From assembly GCF_001422815.1 (NCBI RefSeq), contig NZ_LMMP01000012.1, forward strand, positions 194,719 to 258,718: a stretch of DNA of 64,000 nucleotides. The letters are read 5' to 3'. The position numbers were made by a program, and so were the translations under genes. The first letter of the stretch is position 1. Every line of letters begins with the position of its first letter. Shown here piece by piece: positions 1 through 9,001 of the stretch. The notes under the pieces are model-generated. The model made no database searches. It had not been told where the DNA came from and worked only from the letters and a program-made list of their open reading frames with translations. This DNA is from Methylobacterium sp. Leaf91 (GTDB lineage: Bacteria > Pseudomonadota > Alphaproteobacteria > Rhizobiales > Beijerinckiaceae).

Positions 1-482
1 TCGAGGAGGACCAGCTTCGGCTGCGAAGCCAGGACCATGCCGATCTCCAACCATTGCTTCTCCCCGTGCGCCAGGGAACCGGCGAGGGTGTCCGCACGCG
101 TTTCCAACCCGGTCTCGGCGAGGGATACCGCGATGCGGTCGGATCGCTCGGAGATCGGGCAGTCGAGGCCACAGCCGATCTCGAGGTTTTCGCGCACGGT
201 CAGGGCAGGAAAGACGCTGGGCTTCTGGAACTTGCGACGCACGCCCGCACGGGCGATCTCGGCTTCCGAGCGGCGGGTCAGGTCGAGGTCGTCGCCGAGC
301 ATGATGCGGCCCGAGGTCGGTTTGGCGATGCCCGTGATGGCGTCGAGAAGGGTGGTCTTGCCAGCGCCGTTCGGACCGATCACCGCCCGGACCTCACCAG
401 GATCGATGGCCAGTGACAGCTCGTCCAGGGCGCGGAACCGCCCGAACACGACGCTCAGATTGTCGATGGTCAGGGCGCTCAT
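1..482 (-). CDS. urtD: Urea ABC transporter ATP-binding protein UrtD (partial, 3' end beyond window)
   Basis: This is the N-terminal 160 residues of an ABC ATPase, read from 482 leftwards off the window edge. The Walker A motif GPNGAGKT lies at about residues 36-43, the Q-loop (KFQKPSVF) near 84-91 and an LAHGEKQ signature at about 137-143. The window ends just before the Walker B aspartate. The LAHGEKQ signature and the position after urtC fit UrtD, one of the two cytoplasmic ATPases that energise high-affinity urea import. Its ATG overlaps the urtC stop (ATGA), so translation is probably coupled. The urtD assignment rests on gene order; the ABC family itself is certain. Confidence 0.9.
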   Translation of the reverse strand, partial: MSALTIDNLSVVFGRFRALDELSLAIDPGEVRAVIGPNGAGKTTLLDAITGIAKPTSGRIMLGDDLDLTRRSEAEIARAGVRRKFQKPSVFPALTVRENLEIGCGLDCPISERSDRIAVSLAETGLETRADTLAGSLAHGEKQWLEIGMVLASQPKLVLL

Positions 483-1627
483 CCGAGCCTCCCGCCGCGC
501 CGCAGCCAGGTCGGCTTCAGGCGCAGGGCCGCGAGGTCGAGGAGGCCGTTCGGCAGCCCCAGCACCACGACGAGGACGAGCCCCGACAGGATGAAGGGCC
601 ACACCTCCGGCATCGCGGCGCTCAGCCAGAACTTGAGGGCGTTGACCGCCACGGCGCCGATCACCGCGCCGCCGAGCCTTCCCATCCCGCCGATGGCGAC
701 CCAGACTGCGATCTCGATGGAGAGATCAGGGCTCAGCACGCGCGGGTTGATGATGCCGACCTGAGGCACGTAGAGGATCCCGGCGATGGCGGCGATCGTC
801 GCGGAGAGGCACCAGATCCAGAGCTTCAGGCGCGTCGTGCTGTAGCCGAGGGTGCGCAGGCGGGCCTCGTCGTCGCGGCAGGCCAGCATGCGCCGGCCGA
901 TACGGCCGACCACAAGGGCACGCGTGACCACGAGGATCAGGGCCAGGGCCAGCAGCGTCGCCACGGCCAGACCCGTGACCATGCCGGGCGCGCCGATGGG
1001 ATAGCCGAACAGGAGCGGGAATCCGGTCATGCCGTTATTCCCGCCGAGACCGGTATCGTTGCGGAACATCAGCAGCATGGCGACATAGACCAGGGCCTGA
1101 CTGATGATCGAGAAGTAGACGCCGTTCACCCGCGAGCGGAACGAGGCATAGCCGAACAGGAAAGCGATGGCGGCCGACAGGACCAGGGCCACGACCAAGG
1201 CATACGGCGCGCTCGCGAGACCGGACCAATAGATCGGCAGGGTCTTCCAACCCATGAACTGCATCAGGTCCGGCGCCACGCCGGTGACGGCATAGGCGTG
1301 GGAGAGCAGGTGCATCGCGCAGACATAGCCGCCGATGGCGAAGAACAGGCCATGTCCCAGGCTGAGAATGCCGAGATAGCCCCAGACCAGATCGAGGGAG
1401 ACGGCGAGGATCGCGAAGGCCGCGAGTTGGCCGACCATGTTGACGAGGTAGGGGGCGGGTTGCAGCAGGAGGATTGCGAGCGCGCCGGCGAGGACGAGAC
1501 CGATCACCGCCGCCAGCAAGGGATCTCCCCCCAAAGCCGGAAGACGCCAACGGGACGCCGGCATGGGCCGAGATCGTGTCATGGGCTGAGATGGTGTCAT
1601 CAGCGAGGGTTCCACGGCCTCGCTCAT
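479..1627 (-). CDS. urtC: Urea ABC transporter permease UrtC
   Basis: This is a 382-residue inner-membrane permease of the LivM/branched-chain-type family. A polar N-terminus of about 30 residues is followed by many hydrophobic helices and ends in LKPTWLRRGGRLG. The run from about residue 90 (GYLGILSLGHGLFFAIGGY) is the typical permease motif that contacts the ATPase. The start MSEAVEPS was chosen because its ATG overlaps the urtB stop (ATGA), the same spacing seen at the next junction. A longer reading frame upstream is only a shadow of urtB in another frame. It forms the translocation pore with UrtB. Confidence 0.93.
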   Translation of the reverse strand: MSEAVEPSLMTPSQPMTRSRPMPASRWRLPALGGDPLLAAVIGLVLAGALAILLLQPAPYLVNMVGQLAAFAILAVSLDLVWGYLGILSLGHGLFFAIGGYVCAMHLLSHAYAVTGVAPDLMQFMGWKTLPIYWSGLASAPYALVVALVLSAAIAFLFGYASFRSRVNGVYFSIISQALVYVAMLLMFRNDTGLGGNNGMTGFPLLFGYPIGAPGMVTGLAVATLLALALILVVTRALVVGRIGRRMLACRDDEARLRTLGYSTTRLKLWIWCLSATIAAIAGILYVPQVGIINPRVLSPDLSIEIAVWVAIGGMGRLGGAVIGAVAVNALKFWLSAAMPEVWPFILSGLVLVVVLGLPNGLLDLAALRLKPTWLRRGGRLG

Positions 1628-3255
1628 CGCCGCCGCCTGACGGCGAACAGCCCTTCGGGCCGGCGCTGGAGGAAGAGGATGATGCCCACGAGCACGATGA
1701 CCTTGGCAGCGACCGCGCCGTAGAACGGCTCGATCAGGACGTTGGCCCCGCCGATGCCGAGGGCCGCCACGAGGGTGCCGATGACGGTACCGACGCCACC
1801 GAGCACCACCACCATGAAACTGTCGACGATGAAGGTCGCGCCCATGCCCGGATTGACGCTGTAGATCGGGCACAGGGCCACACCGGCGAGCCCCGCCAGT
1901 CCCGAGCCGAAGCCGAAGGCGAGGCGGTCGACCCGGCGGGTGCGGATGCCGAGACAGGCCGCCATGTCGCGATTCTGCGTCACCGCACGGATGTCGAGGC
2001 CGAGCGGCGAGCGCTTCAGGATCAGGAGCGTCAGCACCAGGGTGATCGCCGCGAAGGCGATGGCGAAGAGCCGGTTCCAGGTCACGATGAAATCGGCATA
2101 GAGGGGCACGCCGCCGCTCACGTAGGACGGCATGGCGAATTGCAGGTTCTGCGATCCGAAGACCACGCGCACGAAATTGATGAGGAACAGGCTCACGGCC
2201 CAGGTGGCGAGCAGGCTCATCAACGGTCGACGATAGAGGTGGCGCAGGATCAGCGCTTCGATGACGATCCCCACCATGGCGGCGGCGAAGAAGGCGACGG
2301 GGATCGCCGCGAGGAGATAGAGGTCGAGGAAGCCCGGAGCGAAGCGGCGGAACGCCTCCTGCACGGCATAGGCCGCATAGGCGCCGACCATGATGAACTC
2401 GCCCTGTGCGAGGTTGATCACGCCCATCAGTCCGAAAATGATCGCCAGCCCCGCGGCGGCCATGAACAGGATGCTGGCGAAGCTCAAGCCGTTGTAGAGG
2501 AGCGCGAGGCCGTTGCCGATCCACACAGCGCGTTCGACCTTGGCGATCGCGGCCTCCAAAGCCGCACGGAAGGCGGGGTCGGCGCGATAGGCCGGATCAC
2601 TCTTCAGGGCGGAGAGCCGCGAGAAGGCAGCACCCGAGAGAGCCTCGGCCACCGCCCGGATCGCCGCCAGGCGACGCGCCGGATCGGGCGAGGACAAAGC
2701 CGCTCCCTGTGCCGCCACGCCGATTGCCGTCTTTAATCCGGCATCGCTCTCGTTGTCCTGCGCCCGCACCAGCACGGCATCGGGGACGCCCGCCATGCGC
2801 CGCTCGACGGCTGCCAACCCCTTCCGTCGAAGCTCCACCGTCTCGCCCGCGATGAGGGCCGAGATGCCGAGGGCGGTCTCCACGAGGCCGCGCTGCCGGA
2901 GGCCGAGCACCGGCGAACGTCCGCCATTCGTGGAACGAACGCCGCCGCTCACAACCTCGCGCCCGTCCGGTGCCCCGGCCTTCTCGAGCAGAACAGCCGT
3001 ATCGCCGAGGCAGACGAGGCGTCTCTCAAGCAAGCCGCCCAGCAGGATGCCGGCGAAAGCGAGATCCTCGGCCGTTACCTCACCGCTCGACCGGATCAGC
3101 GCATCGAGCACCCGGCTCTGCGCGGCCCCGTCACCGCACAGACCGACGGCGAAGCCCGCGCGCTCGAAGCTAGGCGACGCTCCGAAGGCCGGCTGCATCA
3201 GACCGGCGACGAGCAGGATCGCGCCGCAGAGCCAGGATTTCAGGCTCTCAACCAT
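1624..3255 (-). CDS. urtB: Urea ABC transporter permease UrtB
   Basis: This 543-residue LivH-type permease has a long N-terminal extension. Residues 1-25 look like a signal peptide or first helix, residues of about 26-235 form a mostly polar domain, and the membrane domain follows (FASILFMAAAGLAIIFGLMG, then NLAQGEFIMVGAYAAYAV). An extracytoplasmic N-terminal domain is usual for UrtB and separates it from ordinary LivH proteins of about 300 residues. It ends in an ATGA overlap with urtC. Its own start overlaps the last 8 bases of urtA. It works with UrtC as the urea channel. Confidence 0.93.
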   Translation of the reverse strand: MVESLKSWLCGAILLVAGLMQPAFGASPSFERAGFAVGLCGDGAAQSRVLDALIRSSGEVTAEDLAFAGILLGGLLERRLVCLGDTAVLLEKAGAPDGREVVSGGVRSTNGGRSPVLGLRQRGLVETALGISALIAGETVELRRKGLAAVERRMAGVPDAVLVRAQDNESDAGLKTAIGVAAQGAALSSPDPARRLAAIRAVAEALSGAAFSRLSALKSDPAYRADPAFRAALEAAIAKVERAVWIGNGLALLYNGLSFASILFMAAAGLAIIFGLMGVINLAQGEFIMVGAYAAYAVQEAFRRFAPGFLDLYLLAAIPVAFFAAAMVGIVIEALILRHLYRRPLMSLLATWAVSLFLINFVRVVFGSQNLQFAMPSYVSGGVPLYADFIVTWNRLFAIAFAAITLVLTLLILKRSPLGLDIRAVTQNRDMAACLGIRTRRVDRLAFGFGSGLAGLAGVALCPIYSVNPGMGATFIVDSFMVVVLGGVGTVIGTLVAALGIGGANVLIEPFYGAVAAKVIVLVGIILFLQRRPEGLFAVRRRR

Positions 3256-4474
3256 ACGGGCTGAACGGCACGGGTTTGGAGGCGTCGGGCGATTGCCAGA
3301 GGATGTCGAAGCCCTGCTTCTCGTTGACCGAGCCGATGAAGACGCCGCGGGCGACGTAGTTGTTCTCTCCCGTCATCGTCAGTGTGTAGCCGGAGGGATC
3401 GGCGAAGCTCAGGCCGGCGAAGGCCTTGCGCACTTCGGGCACGTCGAAGCTCCCGGCCTTCGCCGCCGCCAGGGCCCAGAGCTGAACGCTGTCATAGGCC
3501 GAGACCATCGGATCGATGACGGTGTCGGCGCTGAAGGGCACGGATTTGGCCTTCACGTAAGCAGCCCAATCCGCAAGGAACCGGGTATTGGCCTCCGCCT
3601 TCGCCGCCTGGAGATAGGCCCAGCAATTGAGGTGGCCGACGAGAGGCGCCGTATCCAGTCCTTCGAGATCGGCCTCCACCATATCGAGGCCGAGGATCGG
3701 CACATCGGTGGCCCGGATGCCCTGGTTGGCGAATTCGCGCAGGAAATCCGGAATCGACGAGCCCACCACCGTGAGCACGACGATCGGTTGCCCGCCGGGC
3801 TCGGCGGCGAAGCTGCGAATCTGGTTCACCAGGGTCTGGAAGTTGGAGAAACCCAGGGGCACGTATTCCTCGCGCCAGGCCGTCGCCGCCACGCCCTTCG
3901 ATGCCCAATAGGCCTTGAGTTGCTTGTTGATCGTGCGCGGCCAGACGTAATCGGAGCCGATCATGAAGAAGCGTTTGGCCCCGACGCCCTCGGCACCCAT
4001 TAGGTAATCCACCGCAGGCAGCACCGAGCTCGCCGGCGGTGAATTCACATAGACGACGTTCTTCGAATTCTCGTCGCCTTCGAAGTGAAGAGGATAGAAC
4101 AACAGCCCGTCATTCTGCTCCACCACCGGTAGGACAGACTTGCGCGAGACCGAGGTCCAGCAGCCGAACAGGGCGGCGACCTTCTCCTGCTGCAGCATCT
4201 GCCGGCCGATCTGGGCGTAGAGCGGCCAATCCGAAGCCGGGTCCGAGGTCACCACCTCGATCCGGCGTCCGTTGACGCCGCCCTTGGCGTTGATTCCATC
4301 GGCCGCCATGCGCACCACATGGTTCAGGCGGCCTTCGATATTGGCCATCGTGCCCGAGGAGGAGAACAGGCATCCGAGCTTGACCGTGTCGGCGGCCCAG
4401 GCCGGACGGATGATTGCGGGGGCGGCGAGCGCCGCCGCGGTCCCGATGAAATGACGCCTCGTGACATCGACCAT
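3248..4474 (-). CDS. urtA: Urea ABC transporter substrate-binding protein UrtA
   Basis: This 408-residue periplasmic type 1 binding protein has a Tat-type signal (TRRHFIGTAAALAAPAII). The mature part starts near TVKLGCLFSSSGTMA and carries the family segments EKVAALFGCWTSVSRKSVLP and NDGLLFYPLHFEGDE. These segments are typical of urea and short-chain amide binding proteins (UrtA/FmdD). The start MVDVTRRHF is preferred because a GGGGGAGG ribosome site sits about 8 bases upstream and the signal peptide begins here; a 52-residue longer frame lacks both. It is the first gene of urtABCD and delivers urea to UrtBC. FmdD-type short-chain amides are the main alternative substrate. Confidence 0.92.
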   Translation of the reverse strand: MVDVTRRHFIGTAAALAAPAIIRPAWAADTVKLGCLFSSSGTMANIEGRLNHVVRMAADGINAKGGVNGRRIEVVTSDPASDWPLYAQIGRQMLQQEKVAALFGCWTSVSRKSVLPVVEQNDGLLFYPLHFEGDENSKNVVYVNSPPASSVLPAVDYLMGAEGVGAKRFFMIGSDYVWPRTINKQLKAYWASKGVAATAWREEYVPLGFSNFQTLVNQIRSFAAEPGGQPIVVLTVVGSSIPDFLREFANQGIRATDVPILGLDMVEADLEGLDTAPLVGHLNCWAYLQAAKAEANTRFLADWAAYVKAKSVPFSADTVIDPMVSAYDSVQLWALAAAKAGSFDVPEVRKAFAGLSFADPSGYTLTMTGENNYVARGVFIGSVNEKQGFDILWQSPDASKPVPFSPYG

Positions 4475-4737
4475 GGGCTTCGAACCTCCCCCGATACGAC
4501 CCGAAGTTTCCAATTCCTCAGGACTGAACGGAAGGTCAAATAGGCTGCATGCCCCCCCTGGGATGCGCAAAAGGTCATCGGACCGCCTGCAACATGGGCT
4601 GGATCCGATGCAAAACGTCAAAATTCGCATTTGCGCCGTCAGCTATTCGCCGGCCTGTCCTCCCATTCCACGGTGCGCTTCTTGCTGGTGCATCTTGCTC
4701 GAAGCCAAACCCCATCTTCGATCGCGAAGGTCTACAC

Positions 4738-5124
4738 ATGCGTCGATGCCGACACACCGATCAGGAGGTCGCCTTTCTCCTTAGGGAAGCCGAGAATGGG
4801 ACTCCCATTTCGGCCATCTGCGAGACGGCTCATATCTCCGTCGGCACGTTCTACCGCTGGCGTCGCCGCCTCGGCGGTCTACCGCCGGCAGGCGTCGCCC
4901 ATCTCGGGCAGATCGAACGCGAGAACGCCGCATTGCGGGCCGAACTGGCTCGCCTGAGGCATTCCTTGCTCGCCCTGACCCCACGCTATCCCGATCACCG
5001 GGTGGATATCACGACCAAAGCCCTCGACCGCGCTGAGACACCCCCAGCCCATGGCGAAGGCGTGCGCTATCGCGGAGAAGCCGCCACGGTCGGTCGCTAC
5101 GCCTTCGTGCGCGGCGCCAACTGA
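4738..5124 (+). CDS. Transposase OrfA-like (IS3-type) helix-turn-helix protein, stand-alone
   Basis: This 128-residue protein resembles the OrfA of IS3-family elements. Residues 3-45 (RCRHTDQEVAFLLREAENG, then ISVGTFYRWRRRLGG) form the HTH, and QIERENAALRAELARLRHSL is a leucine-zipper-like coil. The C-terminal 45 residues are unrelated to a transposase. No OrfB catalytic frame or inverted terminal repeats are visible around it, so it is either an IS remnant or a domesticated DNA-binding protein. The start MRRCRHTDQ was chosen because family similarity begins there; the frame is open about 63 codons further upstream. It lies divergent from urtA and 194 bases before the tRNA gene. Confidence 0.6.
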   Translation: MRRCRHTDQEVAFLLREAENGTPISAICETAHISVGTFYRWRRRLGGLPPAGVAHLGQIERENAALRAELARLRHSLLALTPRYPDHRVDITTKALDRAETPPAHGEGVRYRGEAATVGRYAFVRGAN

Positions 5125-5318
5125 AGCCCGGCTCCGTTACGGGAGAGGTTCGTCGAGGATCGGACCATGCCGGCGCATCGGGGGCCGGTGAGATGCATGA
5201 ACGTGTGCGCCCAATGCTGCTCCGGATGGCTATCCGAGTCTCGCATGGCGAAACGCCGCTTTGACCGCCGACACCGTTGCGCGGGGCCACGGCTTGGGTT
5301 AGGTGTCATCCACGGTCA

Positions 5319-5395
5319 GCACCCGTAGCTCAGCTGGATAGAGCGTTGCCCTCCGAAGGCAAAGGTCACACGTTCGAATCGTGTCGGGTGCGCCA
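5319..5395 (+). tRNA. tRNA-Arg (anticodon CCG)
   Basis: A complete cloverleaf is visible. The acceptor stem GCACCCG/CGGGTGC sits at 5319-5325 and 5385-5391, followed by an encoded CCA end. The D-arm includes TAGCTCAGCTGGATAGA, the anticodon loop reads CTCCGAA (anticodon CCG at 5352-5354) and the T-loop is GTTCGAATC. Its 3' part from 5350 is repeated perfectly at 25661-25712, so this gene is the integration site of the following island. The left copy keeps the whole tRNA intact. Confidence 0.97.
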
Positions 5396-5401
5396 ATTTT
5401 T
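5350..5401 (+). repeat. attL: 52-bp direct repeat, left boundary of the integrated island
   Basis: These 52 bases (anticodon loop to just past the CCA end of tRNA-Arg) recur without mismatch at 25661-25712. The repeats flank a block with a tyrosine integrase at its far end, the classical result of site-specific integration into a tRNA 3' end. Confidence 0.95.
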
Positions 5402-5442
5402 TCAATGACTTAGCTGTTTTGTCGTTTGTTGAAGAACGGGCT

Positions 5443-5462
5443 GCGGAAGCGCTGCGGAAGCA
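5443..5462 (+). repeat. Possible integrase arm site (left copy of a 20-bp repeat)
   Basis: The 20 bases GCGGAAGCGCTGCGGAAGCA occur here, 41 bp inside attL, and again at 25512-25531 just inside attR and upstream of the integrase start. Each copy is itself a doubled TGCGGAAG-like motif. A pair of matching direct repeats just inside both attachment sites is what arm-type integrase or excisionase sites look like. The role is inferred. Confidence 0.6.
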
Positions 5463-5678
5463 AGTGGGGCGAATCAGCCCATCCCTATCGTTTAGATCTC
5501 AGCTCGATTCCAGGCAGATGGGCCCCGAGCATGCTGGGTGTCAGTGCTGGTAGTGAGGTCTCCTTCCCGCCGGTTCTAGACGCGAGAGCAGGGAGCCAGA
5601 AGTCGTGCATGCAAGGATCAAGAGGCTTGCCTCGAGCGTGCTCATGCACCTAGTTTGCGCTGAACGTGGGGCAGACTC

Positions 5679-7736
5679 TTGGTTGATGAATCACCGAATA
5701 CGTCGGCCGCAGCGACGTCACAGGGCGTAGCGGACGGCACTCTGCCACTCTTAGCTGATAACGCCGCGTTGTCGCAGTGGCTTGCCGAGGCGAGCAATGA
5801 GGGATTGGTCGCCCGCACCCGGCTTAAGGCGAGCGAGCGTGTCATTGCGCGCGTTACGGACGGCATCTATCGGCAGCCAGCATCCGCACTTAGAGAGCTC
5901 ATCTCCAACGCTTGGGATGCTGATGCGAATCAGGTTTCAATCTTAACCGACGCCCCTCGTTTTTCGCGAATATATGTGCGCGACGATGGGGCGGGCATGT
6001 CCCATCAAACGCTCTCGCGCTTACTGCATTCCATCGGCGGAAGTGCGAAAAGACGCGAGGAAGGACAGGAGCTTGGCGTAACAGCGAAAGATGACGCTGA
6101 CCGGACGCCAAAAGGCAGGCTGCTAATCGGCAAGATAGGCATCGGGCTGTTTTCCGTGAGCCAGCTTGCTCGCAAGTTTCGCATAGTAACGAAGGTGAAA
6201 GGCGAAAGTTACAGACTAATCGCTGAAATAAGTCTCCGAGCCTACTCTGAGGACGACTCCGATGACGACGAGTCTGAGGCCGACGACAGCTTTATCAGCG
6301 GAGATGTTCTGATAACCCGTGAGCACACGAACGATACAAGTGCACATGGGACTGACGTTGTCTTGGATGACGTTAAGCCGCGAGTCCGCGACTTGTTACG
6401 TAGCGCGGACCGGTGGAGATCCGTAGACGAAAAAGCAGCTGCTGTTGCGAGAGGCGACTTCGAATTTGCAGCGACCATTCGAACTGAAGCGCCGGTCTAT
6501 CACTCTGGTTGGATTGCTGATCTCGGCGTCCGCGAGGATGGCGCCGATATTTTGAGCCGCCCCCCCAATCTACCATGGGGGGCATCCGATCCTGCGGGCT
6601 CGCGTATGGGCAAGCTTATGGATGCCGTTGAAAGGGAGTTTACAAAATTTGAACGGCCGGATTTGGCAAATACCCTTGATACCTATTTAGAAACGATATG
6701 GACACTAGCTCTTTCGGTTCCGGTTGGCTATGTCGACAAGCATCCATTCGAGCTGACTTCAGACGCGTCTGTACGCTTATTCTGGATATCGAATGAAACC
6801 CGAGGACAAGCGCAAGAATTAGACCTGCCCCCCGGGAAAACTGTTCGACTTGCTGTCAAGGAGCAGGTTAAAGGCAATCCTGATCTATTGGACGGTGCAG
6901 CTGATCCTGCTGGAGGGTTCAAGGTAACCCTTGACGGTGTTGAACTGAAGCGCCCGATACGCTTCAAGTTTATACGAACAGAGCGCCGCGGACTTGAAAA
7001 GACTATGCTATTCGTGGGTCGTTACGCCCCAAACCTTCACCGGGTAGATAGAAATGTAACTGGCGGAGGCTTGGAACTCGAAGGATATTTGTTTTGGAAC
7101 GGACGAGTAGTTCCTAAGGAAAACAACGGTGTATTGATCAGAATTCGTGGATCTAGCGGCGCATTGTTTGATCCTACGTTTTTTAAATATCAAATTTCTG
7201 AGCAGACGCGACTTCGCCAGATAACCTCCGAGTTGTTTATTCAGCGCGGACTAGATGCTGCGCTAAATATAGATCGTGAGTCTTTCAATTTTTCACACCC
7301 CCACGTTCAACTCGTTACGCTGTGGCTCCATCGCGCCATTAGACAATTAACGAACAAACACAAAGACCTCAGCGGTCGAGCGCGAGAAAATCGTAGGGAC
7401 GAAGAAGCCGCCGATCTAAGAAGCGCGGTGGCTACCTATGCAGAAACAGTGTGGCGGAGCCACCGTGGTTCTGAGCCGCCCCCCGAGGTAACAATTTCCC
7501 CGGATGTTTTCCGCGCCCAGGAGGCTCGCCAGCAGGGTTATATAGCATACTCGCGCCACGAGATGCCCAGCTTGGCCGTACATCAATCTGCCGTGCGAAC
7601 AGATCGAGACAGCCGTGCGAAAGCGCTTGTCCAAGTGCTTTCTGCCTTCGGAGTACTCGACGACCGATCCTATGAAGAGCAGCAGATCATGATTGACGCA
7701 ATTTTGCGGATCTTCTTTGAAATGCCTGCCCAATGA
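5679..7736 (+). CDS. GHKL (Hsp90/MutL/MORC-like) ATPase of a putative defence cassette
   Basis: This 685-residue protein has an N-terminal GHKL ATP-binding fold. The N-box ELISNAWDA is at residues 73-81, the G1 box DDGAGM at 102-107, the G2 box GKIGIGLFS at 151-159 and a GTDVVLDD G3-like segment near 230. A transducer-like domain follows (KFIRTERRG, then GYLFWNGRVVPKENNGVLIRIRG), then a polar C-terminal third with no recognised fold. The start is TTG with a GTGGGGC sequence about 7 bases upstream; no closer in-frame ATG precedes the ATPase core. The stop overlaps the next start (ATGA). GC content is clearly lower than in the host. MutL/MORC-like ATPases of this kind are known beside DNA methyltransferase and Vsr genes; a role in anti-phage DNA sensing is inferred. 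Confidence 0.85.
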   Translation: MVDESPNTSAAATSQGVADGTLPLLADNAALSQWLAEASNEGLVARTRLKASERVIARVTDGIYRQPASALRELISNAWDADANQVSILTDAPRFSRIYVRDDGAGMSHQTLSRLLHSIGGSAKRREEGQELGVTAKDDADRTPKGRLLIGKIGIGLFSVSQLARKFRIVTKVKGESYRLIAEISLRAYSEDDSDDDESEADDSFISGDVLITREHTNDTSAHGTDVVLDDVKPRVRDLLRSADRWRSVDEKAAAVARGDFEFAATIRTEAPVYHSGWIADLGVREDGADILSRPPNLPWGASDPAGSRMGKLMDAVEREFTKFERPDLANTLDTYLETIWTLALSVPVGYVDKHPFELTSDASVRLFWISNETRGQAQELDLPPGKTVRLAVKEQVKGNPDLLDGAADPAGGFKVTLDGVELKRPIRFKFIRTERRGLEKTMLFVGRYAPNLHRVDRNVTGGGLELEGYLFWNGRVVPKENNGVLIRIRGSSGALFDPTFFKYQISEQTRLRQITSELFIQRGLDAALNIDRESFNFSHPHVQLVTLWLHRAIRQLTNKHKDLSGRARENRRDEEAADLRSAVATYAETVWRSHRGSEPPPEVTISPDVFRAQEARQQGYIAYSRHEMPSLAVHQSAVRTDRDSRAKALVQVLSAFGVLDDRSYEEQQIMIDAILRIFFEMPAQ

Positions 7737-9001
7737 TGAGCGCACAAGATCATGGGACGAGCGAGCCAGAAAACGAAGAGGATCTTCGTGCGATCTTCGG
7801 GCAATTAGTTGGAGCGGACATAGATGCGCCTTCGGGGCTCGCAAGCAAGAGGCGTGGGTTTCTTCCATGGCACCATCCCGTAAAGCAAGTCGTCCGCGAT
7901 CGGCAATGGGCAGATCTTACTGTTCGGCTTATTAAAGCTCGTGCGACACAGGGCGATACCCTCCGCTACTTCACACTTCCCGGAGCAGATCTTCTAGATG
8001 TCCGCGTGCTTGCAGAAAAGTGCTCGGCCATAAATGTGAGAATTGAATACTTTGGGTTTAACTCGGGCTATGTTGCTGCTCAGGGGGATCTCACTGAACT
8101 GAACGAGGATCAGGGGGCATGGATTAGCGCTGAGTCAGCTCTTCGTCAGGCTAATCGCATCACTGGGGATGCAGTAATATTACCAGATAGACTTGAGGAT
8201 ATTGCAATCAACAACTCACAGGCCGCCGAGCAACTTCGACTGCGCGACATATTTGACGTCGTCAATATTGATGCCTGTGATCATCTTGCTTACAAGCCGA
8301 CAGGTAGAGATGTTTGTACCTTTGATGCTCTGAACGCCATTTTGAAGCATCAAATGGTTGCGAAGAGGCCGTGGTTGCTTTTTATTACGACCCGAGTTCA
8401 CCCGGATTTGCTCGGACAACCAGGGCTTGAGTTTCAGCGGGCGATCAGTGAGAATCTTCGGGCCAGTGCCGAACAGTTCGGGGGTGCGCTAGCGGAAGCC
8501 ATCGGTGCCGACCCAACGCGCTTGCTAGCCGCACTTGCCGGAGCTTGGGCGAGTACTGACAGCTCATTTTTGAAGCTATACACAATTGGACTTGGCAAAT
8601 TTCTGCTTCAATTTTTTCATGCACAGCCGAATCTGCCCGCTCTTGTCGAGCTCGCGAGCGCCTACGCATATAGAGTTCATGGCGATCAGCCTGACATGCT
8701 GGCACTGGCTTTTCGTATTAGCCCGGAGGCGCAGCGGGCTTTCCCCGCCAACGCCGGTGGCGTAACCGTTGTGCCATCTTTAGAGCCACAGCGCGCAGTC
8801 AAGCTCGCCGAGCGTGCTCAGCGCTTGCAAGATCTAGATCGCGCGATGGAAGCAGAGCCAGATCTACGAAGCGAAGCTCTGAGGAACACAGAGAGTTTGT
8901 TACGTTCCGCCAACTACGATGAACAAGCTTGGAGAGATTGGCTGGCGGCCCACCCTCAAAGACCTATGACTGTCGACGAAGTTGTTGTCGAGTTGTCTTA
9001 G
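7733..9001 (+). CDS. Unknown partner protein of the GHKL ATPase
   Basis: This 422-residue protein is translationally coupled to the ATPase gene (ATGA overlap). I do not recognise the family. The central part alternates beta-like and helical stretches in a Rossmann-like manner: TLRYFTLPGADLLDVRVLAE, then INVRIEYFGFNSGY, then IFDVVNIDACDHL followed by WLLFITTRVH. This is faintly reminiscent of class I methyltransferases whose fourth strand ends in a D-x-D/C element, but no canonical glycine-rich SAM motif is present. The C-terminal 60 residues are charged and helical. It ends 38 bases inside the convergent methyltransferase gene. It is low-GC like its partner, and its tight coupling suggests that the two act together. 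Confidence 0.8.
   Translation: MMSAQDHGTSEPENEEDLRAIFGQLVGADIDAPSGLASKRRGFLPWHHPVKQVVRDRQWADLTVRLIKARATQGDTLRYFTLPGADLLDVRVLAEKCSAINVRIEYFGFNSGYVAAQGDLTELNEDQGAWISAESALRQANRITGDAVILPDRLEDIAINNSQAAEQLRLRDIFDVVNIDACDHLAYKPTGRDVCTFDALNAILKHQMVAKRPWLLFITTRVHPDLLGQPGLEFQRAISENLRASAEQFGGALAEAIGADPTRLLAALAGAWASTDSSFLKLYTIGLGKFLLQFFHAQPNLPALVELASAYAYRVHGDQPDMLALAFRISPEAQRAFPANAGGVTVVPSLEPQRAVKLAERAQRLQDLDRAMEAEPDLRSEALRNTESLLRSANYDEQAWRDWLAAHPQRPMTVDEVVVELS

Noticed and set aside
413..2736. Long plus-strand open frames opposite urtB and urtC
   Set aside because: They are Arg/Glu/His-rich antisense frames produced by the GC codon bias of the transporter genes and have no family features.
4475..4640. 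NtrC/sigma-54 promoter before urtA
   Set aside because: Expected for nitrogen-regulated urea uptake, but no match with correct -24/-12 spacing was found by eye on the minus strand.
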